A DNA stretch of 64,000 nucleotides from FW021-bin31 sp964422465. GTDB taxonomy: Bacteria; Bacteroidota; Bacteroidia; Chitinophagales; Chitinophagaceae. Of the stretch, positions 53,201 to 61,466 are shown piece after piece (position 1 is the stretch's first letter; every line of letters starts with the position of its first letter). The stretch is taken from positions 1 to 64,000 of the forward strand of contig CAYRBD010000003.1 in NCBI GenBank assembly GCA_964422465.1, given 5' to 3'. The position numbers were made by a program, and so were the translations under genes. The notes beneath the pieces are model-generated. The model was not told where the DNA came from, searched no databases, and worked only from the letters and a program-made list of their open reading frames with translations.

Positions 53201-53696
53201 AACTACTGAAATGTACATGTGGCTTTCCGGAAATCATCCCAACAGCCTTACGGATGCACGTTATAAAGATGCTACTGATCCTGGCTCTAAAAACTATGTG
53301 GGGAAAGGGGTAATGGTGACTTCCGGATCCATTACGTATGATGCCAATGATCATGTGGTTAGCGATACCCGCAAATTTGCTACCAATGATGTAGCTACAA
53401 CTTATAAGTCATATATAGAAGCTTTGCATCATGGTACGGCATGGGGTGGAACACCCTCACCTGCCGATTTGTATAGTACTACGTTCTTAAAACTTAGAGA
53501 AGTTGCTCTAACTTACCAGTTGCCTAAAGCAATAGCTGGAAAAATTAAGGCCAGTGGTATTTCAATATCACTTATCGGACAAAACCTTATTTATTGGGCC
53601 AAAGATTTTAAATATTCTGACATTGACGGCGGAACAGAAAATTTTGTTGACCCGTCCATGCGCTATATCGGTTTTGACGTGAAGCTGAACTTTTAA
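50280..53696 (+). CDS. SusC/RagA TonB-dependent transporter with STN signalling domain
   Basis: This 1138-aa transporter has a signal sequence (LFCMKLIFLCTFICCLQVSAK, about 22-42). An STN domain follows (DLTLDSVTISKALKVISRKSNYHFLY, about 48-115), then CarboxypepD_reg (ITGKVTDSLGNPLTGVSIQV), plug (NEVVVTALGLKRQDRELGYS onward, VLKGATASALYGARGGSGAI) and barrel. The start at 50280 is chosen because the earlier frame from 50148 would translate the leader hairpin. It works with FecR and the SusD-like partner at 53726. No degradative gene is linked, so its ligand is unknown. Confidence 0.93.
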   Translation: MKKKHNLALFCLSKRSLKVLFCMKLIFLCTFICCLQVSAKVYSQDAKIDLTLDSVTISKALKVISRKSNYHFLYNNDLLPKKARVSVNATDRTVPELLKNLLPQAGLSWQILNNKLVAIGYTKTDISEITGKVTDSLGNPLTGVSIQVKGTTQGTVTDAGGTFTLQVPDSAVLVVSYLGFQKQEIAVNGRSHLDITMHPAEATGLNEVVVTALGLKRQDRELGYSTQKIEGSTLQTVKGIDVGTSLTGKVSGMMVKNSSEFMAEPAITIRGESPLLVVDGVPFGNMTLRDIPADDIESIDVLKGATASALYGARGGSGAIMVTTKSGMGKKGLHVSINSSTMFEAGYLAIPKMQSEYGRTINTATNTYNRSGGGAWGPPLDGREVIQWDPISKTMKEMPFIARGKNNFKNFLQQGYILNNNVSIRQTGEMGGIRASATWEQNKGTYPNSRFDKVTYSVGGDIKINRFSLSTTVAYNNQSSPNIGFSGYTGYDPMYSLLVWSAPDWNVLDYKDYWLVPNEVQNSSYTSGINNPYFDRYQRTHSYKKDIFHGQLTLNYEFTDWLKIMARTGYDNYSNKQEVKISEGSFQGGGSSTVLKGGTEIWGESQRGSFNSGISRGFSTNTDVILFADKKVKDFSMNAFLGGSIFYSQDEGMEALTKGGLTIPAFYSLKASVNPVYVNSLLSKQQTNSLYGKLGLGWRNLAFLEGTFRNDWASTLPKATRSYFYPSISGSFIPSELFEHADWLSFWKLRGSWTTYRTPAAIYDINNVYTIATNQWNNLSTATFPTSIRPSNIHAEGSSSLEVGTHGSFINDRFSVDVTLYKKRMFDFIVQAPISPSSGYNSVYTNSQEEHTRRGVEVTLNATPVKTSDFTWNLAVNWSKYATYFTRLDSQYSVQGKDWVQLDKRVDYYTIKKYETDQNGDMVFNNGLPTYQPFASLAGYSDPDWIWGFNTNLHYKNFSLSLSMDGRVGGLAQSTTEMYMWLSGNHPNSLTDARYKDATDPGSKNYVGKGVMVTSGSITYDANDHVVSDTRKFATNDVATTYKSYIEALHHGTAWGGTPSPADLYSTTFLKLREVALTYQLPKAIAGKIKASGISISLIGQNLIYWAKDFKYSDIDGGTENFVDPSMRYIGFDVKLNF

Positions 53697-53725
53697 TCCC
53701 ATTAATTTTATTAAAATAAGATATT

Positions 53726-55264
53726 ATGTGTTATATTATTAAACGAACAGCTTTGTTGTATATGCTATTACCCGCTTTATTTTTAGCTGGTTCCTGTAAC
53801 AAATTTGAGGAAATAAATACCAATCCGAATGCAACGGAGACCGTAAATGCTTCCCTATTGGCAACAAATATTATATTAGAAAATCTAAAATTTCAGGGAA
53901 GAGATGCCAAAGCTTATCTTTCTGATAACGGGCTAACCAAATATATTGCTTATGGCAATGAATCAATGTTGCGATCTCAATATAATTATTTAGGAGCAAC
54001 CAGTTTTGGCCCTATGACCATGTTACCTGATATAGAAAATATGTTGAAATATGCAGAAGGTACGCAAATGGAAAATTCGTATAAAGCCCTGGCTAAGTTT
54101 TCAGAAGCTTTTATGTTTTATCGCCTGACGATGCAGGTTGGCGATATTCCCATGAGTAAATCCGGAGAAGGAGCTGATGGTAATATTCGTCCTTCTTATG
54201 ATACACAGGAAGAAGTTTTTAAAACAATATTGGATGATCTAAAAGAAGCCGATGGCCTTTTCGCAAAGGGACAACCCTTTGATGGAGACCCGACTCCTTA
54301 TGCCGGGGATCCGGATAAATGGAGACGTGCAGTCAATGCCTTTGCCCTTCGGGTACTTATTTCATTAAGCAACAAAGCAGATGACGCAACGCTGGATGTG
54401 AAAAACCGGTTCTCTGAAATTGTTCAAAATAACCCCTTGCTGGAACCGGGAACCGGATTTTTAGGATTGGAATATTCCTCTAATGACCCTTATCCTATGT
54501 CCGGCACCAATGATTTGTTTACCAGCAGAACCATGATCAGCCACTTGGTAATTTCACATCTCAAGCAATTGAAAGATCGCAGATTATTTTATTTTGCCGA
54601 TCCTTCACAAGCAAAAATCAATAAGGAAGGATTATCAGAATCTGATACCGCAGCTTATGTGGGAGCACGCACTTCCGATAACTATGATGATCTTACAGCA
54701 GGTCTGAAAAATAATGAATATTCCCTTATCAATTCCAGGTATCTCAAAGTTCAGGCCGGCGATCCCCGTGTCATGGTTTCTTATGCACAGCAACAATTGA
54801 TTCTGGCTGAAGCCCGCATTTTGGGTTGGATTACCACCGGTAGCGCCGGGCAGTATTATGAATCGGGGGTGAAAGCTGCCTTAGCTTATTTTGAATCGGT
54901 TGATCCTTCTTTCGTTCATGGAATGCCGATCACAGAGGATTACATCAATCAATATTTCACCGGAGGAGCTGCATTTCAATCGGGAGAAACGGATCAATTG
55001 AAACAAATTTGGTTGCAGCGTTACCTGTTGAACTTTATGCAAGACCCAATTACCACTTACTTTCTTTATAGAAGAACCGGTTATCCCGATTTTCCTGTTA
55101 ATCCCGCCACCTCGCTCAATGTTAATGACAAGAGCGCTATGCCGGTTCGCTGGCTGTATCCCGACTCTGAGCACAAATATAATCGGGAAAACCTCATAAA
55201 AGCCCTGGATCGACAATATGGCGGGGTAGATGAAATCAATGAGAAAATGTGGTTGTTGAAATAA
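53726..55264 (+). CDS. SusD-like (SusD_2 type) nutrient-binding lipoprotein
   Basis: This 512-aa lipoprotein has its lipobox Cys at residue 24 (LAGSC). Its N-terminus KFEEINTNPNATETVNASLLATNI and the C-terminal WLYPDSEHKYNRENLIKAL put it in the SusD/RagB-like 2 family rather than classical SusD. It is the surface partner of the SusC at 50280, 29 bp downstream. A strong hairpin follows the stop, and no enzymes are encoded in the operon, so this pair may import peptides or a non-glycan nutrient. Confidence 0.92.
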   Translation: MCYIIKRTALLYMLLPALFLAGSCNKFEEINTNPNATETVNASLLATNIILENLKFQGRDAKAYLSDNGLTKYIAYGNESMLRSQYNYLGATSFGPMTMLPDIENMLKYAEGTQMENSYKALAKFSEAFMFYRLTMQVGDIPMSKSGEGADGNIRPSYDTQEEVFKTILDDLKEADGLFAKGQPFDGDPTPYAGDPDKWRRAVNAFALRVLISLSNKADDATLDVKNRFSEIVQNNPLLEPGTGFLGLEYSSNDPYPMSGTNDLFTSRTMISHLVISHLKQLKDRRLFYFADPSQAKINKEGLSESDTAAYVGARTSDNYDDLTAGLKNNEYSLINSRYLKVQAGDPRVMVSYAQQQLILAEARILGWITTGSAGQYYESGVKAALAYFESVDPSFVHGMPITEDYINQYFTGGAAFQSGETDQLKQIWLQRYLLNFMQDPITTYFLYRRTGYPDFPVNPATSLNVNDKSAMPVRWLYPDSEHKYNRENLIKALDRQYGGVDEINEKMWLLK

Positions 55265-55275
55265 ACTGGCTCAGG

Positions 55276-55317
55276 AAGTTTCCGGTCAGAAAAACAAATT
55301 GTTCTGGCCGGTAACTT
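55276..55317 (+). terminator. Hairpin after the SusD-like gene
   Basis: AAGTTTCCGGTCAGAA pairs with TTCTGGCCGGTAACTT over 16 positions with one mismatch and one G.U pair, loop about 10 bases. It has no T-tract, so it may be a 3' stabiliser as much as a terminator. Confidence 0.45.
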
Positions 55318-55419
55318 TACAGAAAATGATCTTGAACTCCGGCCTCGGGAACTGGGCCTCAATTGTTTCCAAGACACGGAAATTTACTAAAGGCTCTGTG
55401 TCTTTCCGCGGCTATTTTT

Positions 55420-55506
55420 TTGCCACCGAAACACAGAGATGCACGGAGGCTTTTCGTGCTTCCGTGGCAATCTTTTTTTGTTACGGAAACACGGAGATGC
55501 ACGGGG
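55420..55506. repeat. Dispersed intergenic repeat of the ACGGAGATGCACGGAG type
   Basis: The 307-bp stretch before the DCC gene has no gene. CGAAACACAGAGATGCACGG (55427) recurs as CGGAAACACGGAGATGCACG (55484), 57 bp later. Arms TTGCCACCGAA and TTCCGTGGCAA (55420-55430 and 55460-55470) form an inverted pair. Similar ACACAGAG/ACGGAG sequence lies at 55376-55410. Confidence 0.55.
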
Positions 55507-55571
55507 TTTCTTTAGTTTCACCTGTTCAGAGGCTATTTTGATCTGCCTCCATAAATCAGAGCCTTATAACA

Positions 55572-55970
55572 TTATAAAAAACGATCCTGAACCCCGGGTT
55601 CCGGAACCATACATTTTTCTCTTCTCCCAAACCATTGATACCGGTTTTTAGCTATGATTTCATAGACCCAGTCGCGGATAAAACGGGGAACAACAAGAAA
55701 ACATGCAAAAAATTTCCATCCTCCGGATAAATGACGGACAATTTTTAAAACGGCAGTGGATTGATGGTAAACCTTTCCATGTTCTAATAAAATTAAGCTG
55801 CCCATTCGCTCCTCATTTTTTCGATGTTTTTGGAAATAGTCTTTTGAAAATTCTGACTGTAAGGCTGAAAATTTAAAATAAGCTTTGGGGTCATGTTTAA
55901 TTATAAATTGCACAGCACCATTGCATAAATTGCATATCCCGTCAAATAATATGATTGCCTTTTCTTCCAT
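55572..55970 (-). CDS. Thiol-disulfide oxidoreductase, DCC family (DUF393)
   Basis: This 132-aa protein has the family-defining DGxCxxC motif at the N-terminus (LFDGICNLCNGAVQFI), a redox pair on a thioredoxin-like fold. Later family markers are the segment ALQSEFSKDYFQKH, STAVLKIVRHLSGGWKFF and the C-terminal RDWVYEIIAKNRYQWFGRREKC. It is predicted soluble or membrane-associated and its partner is unknown. It lies at the end of a leftward gene group headed by the TlpA-like lipoprotein. Confidence 0.88.
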   Translation of the reverse strand: MEEKAIILFDGICNLCNGAVQFIIKHDPKAYFKFSALQSEFSKDYFQKHRKNEERMGSLILLEHGKVYHQSTAVLKIVRHLSGGWKFFACFLVVPRFIRDWVYEIIAKNRYQWFGRREKCMVPEPGVQDRFL

Positions 55971-56008
55971 GTTTTCTTCCTTCCTAGTCAGATTTTGTCT
56001 TTCTATAC

Positions 56009-57940
56009 CTACAAATTCTTGGCCAGATCAATCATTGAAGAAACCTCTATTACCTCAGAAGGAGGATAATTGCTAAAACTTGACTTTTTAAATCTGATAA
56101 TTCCGCCCGGATCAATAATAAACAAGGTGGGAATGCTAATTACATCGTAGGCGCGCACCACCTGATACTGTGATGATTGACCTGACCTGGGTTGATCTAA
56201 CAGCAGATGAAAAGAATAATTATTTTGTTTCATGAAATCTTTCAGTTGTTTCTCCCTGATTTGTGGATTGGAGGATTCCAGCGTATTAATAAGAAGAAAG
56301 ACCACACTGCTGTCAGACTTAAAATTTTTAATTATGTTTTGCATCCCCGGGAGGGAAGCTCTACTAGGATTACTCCAACTGGCCCAAAATTCTAAAACAA
56401 CAACCTTTCCTCTGAATGCTTTTAAAGATATCTTATTCCCTTTCAAATCAGGAAGCGTAAAGTTTAAGGCCGGGATATCTAAAATATGCTCTTGGAGTTG
56501 AAGTTTTATATGCGCAACGACTTTTTTTTCAAGTTGAGAACGGTAGTTTTTATAATCTTTTTTAGAAGGATTGGATCGTATATAAACGGCCTTTAGATCG
56601 CTTTCCATCCCGGGGGTTATTTTATTAAGTACAAAAAACTTTTCCAATTGTTTTTGTGCTTCTTTATAATTCCCCAGTTTCAACAGATATTCCACATAAT
56701 GCGCATTTTTTTCCGCATCCATTCCCTTGAGATAATAAACTACTTTCTGCTGATAAGAGGCTGCTTCTTTATATTTTCCCTGTTTCGCCAGAATCAGGGC
56801 ATAAGTATCTGCATACATTGCATAACTCCGCCGCATAATATCCTTCCAGCTTGTATCTGTAAGGTAAGTAGGTTTTAAGGTACCCGGAAAGTCTATTTCC
56901 TTCTGAATAAGTTGCAGGGATATTTTTGAAATGCTGTCTGCCAGTTTTAGCTGTTTGTCATTTTTGGCAAGTTTAGAGGCTGCACTGTTGTACATACTGG
57001 CCAGTTGTTGGAAGTTATCCACTTGGGAAGCATATTGTACAAATCCTTCATAATTACCTTCTTCTTCAAACTGAATGGCAATACGTATGGCCATGAATGA
57101 AAGTAAATCTGACCAATTTTCAGCGGGAGGAGAGGAGGCAGCCTTTTGTTTGATTTTTTCATAATCGGCTATCTTTTCTTTTATCTTCTTTTTGGTGATA
57201 AAGGATTCCTTAAAAGAAAGCTGATACAAAGGGCCTTCGGGAAACATTTGAATGCCTTTTTTCATTATTGAATCTGCCTTCCGGGGTTCGTTCATTTGTT
57301 TATACAGATTATAAGCGGACAGATATTCCCCTTTTTTTACTTGTCCATTTCTTAACCTGTGCTCTAACTGTTTTTGAATGGTTGAATAAGCGGCTTCTTT
57401 TTTTTGTTTCAATAGCAAATTCCAATAATGATCTTCCCAAAAACTTCGTAATGCTGGATGAGCGTTCAAATCTTTTTCTATCAGATGAAGTGCAATGTCA
57501 GGTACAGCGTGTAACCGAAGAACAAAACTTCCTCTGAAAATATAAAACATGCTTTCTGCAGCAAGTGCTCCCGGGATAGGTTTACCAGAATGGCCATATA
57601 CAGGAAATACATATCGTCCGGTGTCGGTGTGGATAGCTGAAAACTTCAAAGCATAGGCCTGAGCCGTATCAGGCAGGGTAAAAGAAGCTTTTATTATTTC
57701 TCCGGAATCTCCAGTTAGAATGGGTGTTGCATAAATTTTATTCTTTACTACATAATAAAGTGTAACTTCCAAACCTTTCTCCCCCGAAAGATTACTCTTA
57801 TTTTTATGGTATTCAAAGATCACCTTATCGCCGGCCTGAATTTCGGAAGGTATGGTTAGTGGGCCTATGGTGGTTAATTTGGGTTTTAAAGTGCAGGAGG
57901 CTAATAAGGTAAAGAGCAGTAATAAAGGTTTATCTATCAT
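56009..57940 (-). CDS. TPR-thioredoxin-like lipoprotein with SNPS in place of CxxC
   Basis: This 643-aa lipoprotein (LLASC, Cys16) has a beta-rich domain (about 25-130), TPR-like helices (about 150-470, with YADTYALILAKQGKYKEAAS) and a C-terminal TlpA/AhpC-type thioredoxin domain (from LPDLKGNKISLKAFRGKVVVLEF). The active-site segment reads FWASWSNPSR, so both cysteines of WCxPC are serines (523 and 526). The cis-proline segment VISIPTLFIID is intact. It cannot do disulfide exchange in the usual way, so it may be a chaperone-like or structural thioredoxin. The start at 57940 gives a normal lipoprotein signal. Confidence 0.87.
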   Translation of the reverse strand: MIDKPLLLLFTLLASCTLKPKLTTIGPLTIPSEIQAGDKVIFEYHKNKSNLSGEKGLEVTLYYVVKNKIYATPILTGDSGEIIKASFTLPDTAQAYALKFSAIHTDTGRYVFPVYGHSGKPIPGALAAESMFYIFRGSFVLRLHAVPDIALHLIEKDLNAHPALRSFWEDHYWNLLLKQKKEAAYSTIQKQLEHRLRNGQVKKGEYLSAYNLYKQMNEPRKADSIMKKGIQMFPEGPLYQLSFKESFITKKKIKEKIADYEKIKQKAASSPPAENWSDLLSFMAIRIAIQFEEEGNYEGFVQYASQVDNFQQLASMYNSAASKLAKNDKQLKLADSISKISLQLIQKEIDFPGTLKPTYLTDTSWKDIMRRSYAMYADTYALILAKQGKYKEAASYQQKVVYYLKGMDAEKNAHYVEYLLKLGNYKEAQKQLEKFFVLNKITPGMESDLKAVYIRSNPSKKDYKNYRSQLEKKVVAHIKLQLQEHILDIPALNFTLPDLKGNKISLKAFRGKVVVLEFWASWSNPSRASLPGMQNIIKNFKSDSSVVFLLINTLESSNPQIREKQLKDFMKQNNYSFHLLLDQPRSGQSSQYQVVRAYDVISIPTLFIIDPGGIIRFKKSSFSNYPPSEVIEVSSMIDLAKNL

Positions 57941-57972
57941 AGCAGAAATTTTGATACTACGGTTGTGTAACA

Positions 57973-58314
57973 CTACTTCAAAAACTCCTGCAAAACAACT
58001 GCCTGGTTATGTTCCTCGTCTTTTGCGCCATATACTAAGGTTACTGTTTCTTTTTTAAGATGTGCTTTTACAGTATCTATTGCCTCCTTGTTCTCTTTCA
58101 ATTCCTTTTCATACCGCTTTTTAAATTCTTTATATTTTTTAGGGTCATGGCCGAACCATTTCCTTAATTCATTAGTGGGGGCAATCTCTTTTAACCACAA
58201 GTCAACGGCAGCTTTTTCCCTGGTCATGCCGCGGGGCCAAACTCTGTCAACCAATATGCGGAAGCCATCGTCTTTTTCCGGGGCTTCATACACGCGTTTT
58301 ATTTTTATATTCAT
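57973..58314 (-). CDS. DUF488 family protein
   Basis: This 113-aa protein of the DUF488 family has the motif RILVDRVWPRGMTREKAAVDLWLKEIAPTNELRKWFGHDPKKY, followed by TVTLVYGAKDEEHNQAVVL. The conserved Arg, Trp and Tyr suggest a nucleic-acid or nucleotide-related fold but the function is not known. It ends 32 bp before the TlpA-like gene start, in the same direction, and starts 45 bp after the S9 peptidase stop. Confidence 0.88.
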   Translation of the reverse strand: MNIKIKRVYEAPEKDDGFRILVDRVWPRGMTREKAAVDLWLKEIAPTNELRKWFGHDPKKYKEFKKRYEKELKENKEAIDTVKAHLKKETVTLVYGAKDEEHNQAVVLQEFLK

Positions 58315-58359
58315 GATGTTGTTGTTTTATGCAATATAATAGAAATAATAGTTACTTCC

Positions 58360-60729
58360 CTATTTTAAATATTGTTCAAACAGCTTGTAGATTCGGGTGT
58401 ATTCATCCCGCCAGCTCTCAGGTTCTTTAAAGTCATGGCTTTCCATCGGATACACGGCCAATTGCCAGTCATTCTTTTTCAGTTCAATTAGCTTTTCTGT
58501 TAATCGGACGATATCCTGAAAATGCACGTTGGAATCCACCATTCCGTGACACATCAATAAGTGTCCTTTTAATCCATCTGCGAAATAAATTGGAGAACTG
58601 CGTACGTAAGCGAGGCTGTCATTTTGTGGTAAGTTTAAAATATTAGAAGTGTAACCGTGGTTATAATGTGCCCAGTCCGTCACTGAGCGCAAAGCAGCTC
58701 CACAGGCAAAAACATCTGTTTTAAACATGGCCATCAGGGTCATGAACCCGCCGTAGGAACCGCCCCATAACCCAATCTTCCTGGGATTGACTCCGAGTTT
58801 GTCAACCATATATCCGGCTCCATCTACAATATCCTCCAGATCATTACCGCCCATCTGGCGATAAATAGCGGTACGCCAATTCCGGCCATAGCCGGCGCTG
58901 CCCCGGTAATCAATATCCATTATTGTGTAGCCCTGATCTGCCAGCAGATTTATAAAAAAGTGTTCCCTGAAATAGTAACTCCAGAAGCGTTTTACATCCT
59001 GCAGATAACCGGCGCCATGGACAAAAATAATACCCGGATGGGTTGCTGCCGGATGTTTGGGCCGGTACAGACTGGCGTAAACGGGAAGCCCATCCCGGTC
59101 GGTAAATGTTATAATATCCGGTTTCCGCCAGGGATAAGACCGGTATGCTTCGCTTTCCGCTTTGTTGGTGATTTTTATTTCTTTTGATCCGGCTTTATTC
59201 TGCTGTAGATACAGTTCCCACGGATTAACAGCAGTTGAATATAAAATAGCAAGGTAACTGCCATCCGGGGAAACGGTTACTTCGTTCCCTCCCGTTTTTT
59301 GAGTGATGCGGGTTTGTTTTCCGGAACTTATATCCAGTTGATAAAATTGCATTTGCCCGGGCTCTGTTTCATTTGTAGTGAGATAAAAGGTTTTTTTATC
59401 CTGGGAAAGGTCTGCCTGCTGAACTTCATATTTTCCCTTTGTCAGCGCCCTTGTTTTTCCGGTTTTGACATTTTGCATATATAAATGGGAGTAACCGGTT
59501 TTTTCGGATTGAAACCAGAAGGTATCCTCATTCAACCAGCCCAGGCTGCCCATTCCATAGGTGTATCCAATGCCAGGGCCGCCAATCCAGGCGCTGTCAT
59601 GTTGCCGGTCCAGCAGTTTCAGTTTTCCATTTGCAGCCTCTAAAAGCATGATCCAACGGTCTTTGTGATCCAGTGATCGCACAACCACGATGGAATGTGT
59701 TCCGGACTTGTTCCAAAGCGGGCCATTGATTGCCACTTTCCTGAGAGGCGGATTTTTCTTTAAAGAATCGTACCTCTCAGGATAATCTTTTTCAAATGCA
59801 GGTAGTTCCCGGATGCCGGGAATCTGTTTTATGGATACCGGATAGGAAGTATCCCTTTTCCGATCATAGATAAAGAAGGAAGATTCGGATTGAGGAGCGC
59901 CTGCATTTGGTCTGCCTGTCTGAATTTCAGTGTATCCGGATTGGGTAACAAACTCCGGTATCTTTGTATTTTTTACATTTTTCGCTCTTTTGGCCAAAGA
60001 ATAAGTCACAAATTGCCCGTCAGGGCTGATATTTAGGTTGCGTACACTTTTGTCTCCTGTATAGATGGTTTTAGGAAAATCGGGTTTTGGTCTTGCTTGC
60101 AGGGCTTTTTTATGTGCTTCTTTTTTGGCCTTTCGCCTGCGGAGGACGGAAGAATTTTCCAGCGCATCCGCCTCCAAAAACCGGGCTTGGGGAGAAAGTT
60201 CCTGGCCTCCTTTCGGTTTTTTCCCTTTTTTAAAATGAGTAAGCTGTTCTATGCTTCCGGAGGCTGGATCCAATGCGTAAAGATTGTTTTTTTGTTGATA
60301 AAGGATTCGGGATCCCCGGAAGCCGAATCTCGGGTTGGATACAGGCTCAGACCGGTTCAAAAGGGTTTTAACCTTTCCGGTAGCAATATTCAGCAGCCGT
60401 AACCGGTTTCCTTCATTGAAGACCAGTTGGGTATGGGAAGGGTTAAAGGAACCATATCGTTCGGCCTTTGCCTGGGAGCGCTGATCCGGATTTACTTTTT
60501 GGGGAAGCGGGTTGGTTGGGGTGATAAAATAAAGAGAGTCGGACTCAGATTGTTCCGGATTCCAAAAAAAGTATAATCTTTGTCCATTTGGGCTCCAAAA
60601 GGGATCAGATGGAGAGGCGCCTATCCAGGAAGGGTCGCGCATGATTTTATCTACCGTAAGCGGAGCCAGTTGCTGAGCCGGAAGAACCAATGGGAAGCAA
60701 AGAAGCAGGAGAAGGAAGCATCTTTTCAT
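58360..60729 (-). CDS. S9-family prolyl oligopeptidase-like serine peptidase
   Basis: This 789-aa exported peptidase (signal ending LPAQQ) has an N-terminal beta-propeller (about 60-520) and a C-terminal alpha/beta hydrolase domain. The triad is Ser658 in GGSYGGFM, Asp732 in MVDSNVHF and His765 in MESHDFKEP. The layout resembles dipeptidyl peptidase IV and acylaminoacyl peptidases, which release dipeptides from peptides, here in the periplasm. It has a monocistronic appearance with a TACTTTTC -7-like element upstream on the minus strand at 60765-60758. Confidence 0.92.
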   Translation of the reverse strand: MKRCFLLLLLCFPLVLPAQQLAPLTVDKIMRDPSWIGASPSDPFWSPNGQRLYFFWNPEQSESDSLYFITPTNPLPQKVNPDQRSQAKAERYGSFNPSHTQLVFNEGNRLRLLNIATGKVKTLLNRSEPVSNPRFGFRGSRILYQQKNNLYALDPASGSIEQLTHFKKGKKPKGGQELSPQARFLEADALENSSVLRRRKAKKEAHKKALQARPKPDFPKTIYTGDKSVRNLNISPDGQFVTYSLAKRAKNVKNTKIPEFVTQSGYTEIQTGRPNAGAPQSESSFFIYDRKRDTSYPVSIKQIPGIRELPAFEKDYPERYDSLKKNPPLRKVAINGPLWNKSGTHSIVVVRSLDHKDRWIMLLEAANGKLKLLDRQHDSAWIGGPGIGYTYGMGSLGWLNEDTFWFQSEKTGYSHLYMQNVKTGKTRALTKGKYEVQQADLSQDKKTFYLTTNETEPGQMQFYQLDISSGKQTRITQKTGGNEVTVSPDGSYLAILYSTAVNPWELYLQQNKAGSKEIKITNKAESEAYRSYPWRKPDIITFTDRDGLPVYASLYRPKHPAATHPGIIFVHGAGYLQDVKRFWSYYFREHFFINLLADQGYTIMDIDYRGSAGYGRNWRTAIYRQMGGNDLEDIVDGAGYMVDKLGVNPRKIGLWGGSYGGFMTLMAMFKTDVFACGAALRSVTDWAHYNHGYTSNILNLPQNDSLAYVRSSPIYFADGLKGHLLMCHGMVDSNVHFQDIVRLTEKLIELKKNDWQLAVYPMESHDFKEPESWRDEYTRIYKLFEQYLK

Positions 60730-60797
60730 AGCTGTAAAATAGTTAGGAGCTTATAAAGAAAAGTAAAGTTAATAAAAATAAGGAATAAAAAGGTCTT

Positions 60798-61466
60798 ATG
60801 TTATCAAGGATAAGTGATTTAATTTTTAAAAGGAATTTATTAAAGCAAATTGTAATTGGTGCAGGGGTTACGGGCTTGTTGTTTATGGTTTCGTGTGCTA
60901 ATCATACCGATATCAATAAAGCGAAAAGTATATTTTACCTGGTTCAACCGGCTGAACATTATGCGGGTTTTGACGGCCATTTGAGCTGGTATGGCCGTCT
61001 GCGCGCAGGAGATTTGATGCGGATGTTGAAGGATTCCGGGGTACAGAAAATTTATGTTACCCCTTTTGCCCGTTCGGTGGAAACAATTGATTCTCTAAGA
61101 TCGCTTCAGTCAATTGATACGGTGGAGTACATCATCGATTCTTCAGGAGTCTCTATTTTAAAGTTGCTGAAGCAACGAAAGGATTTTGGGAGAAGAGTGT
61201 TAATTGTAGTCCGTCCCTTTGTTATCCCGAAAGTTATACGAAGGCTGGGCGTTGATTTTACAGAGGATACGGTCTCCGAAGATGGTTTTAACCTGCTGTA
61301 CGTGATTAGAAATAACAAAGGGAAGGCGTCTTTAAAACAACAGCCTTTTGGTAAAAGGCCAAACCCTCCCAAGAATAATGGACAAGTGGAAGATGATTCC
61401 ATTCAATCCGCCTTACCTATGCCAACACATTCCGCAGAACAAGGAGTGCCACAGACAGGTAAATGA
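60798..61466 (+). CDS. Degenerate histidine-phosphatase-like lipoprotein
   Basis: This 222-aa protein has a lipobox-like LLFMVSC (Cys33) and a histidine-phosphatase-like fold. The pieces that align with the family are FYLVQPAEHY (canonical LVRHAE), HLSWYGRLRAGDLMRML (canonical DxPLSxxGRxQA) and IYVTPFARSVETIDSL. The later VGHSxT equivalent is IVVRPFVIPKVIRRLG. The catalytic Arg-His pair is Gln50-Pro51 and the second His is absent. The fold is probably kept but catalysis is not. Its last 50 bp overlap the 3' end of mgtE on the other strand. Confidence 0.72.
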   Translation: MLSRISDLIFKRNLLKQIVIGAGVTGLLFMVSCANHTDINKAKSIFYLVQPAEHYAGFDGHLSWYGRLRAGDLMRMLKDSGVQKIYVTPFARSVETIDSLRSLQSIDTVEYIIDSSGVSILKLLKQRKDFGRRVLIVVRPFVIPKVIRRLGVDFTEDTVSEDGFNLLYVIRNNKGKASLKQQPFGKRPNPPKNNGQVEDDSIQSALPMPTHSAEQGVPQTGK

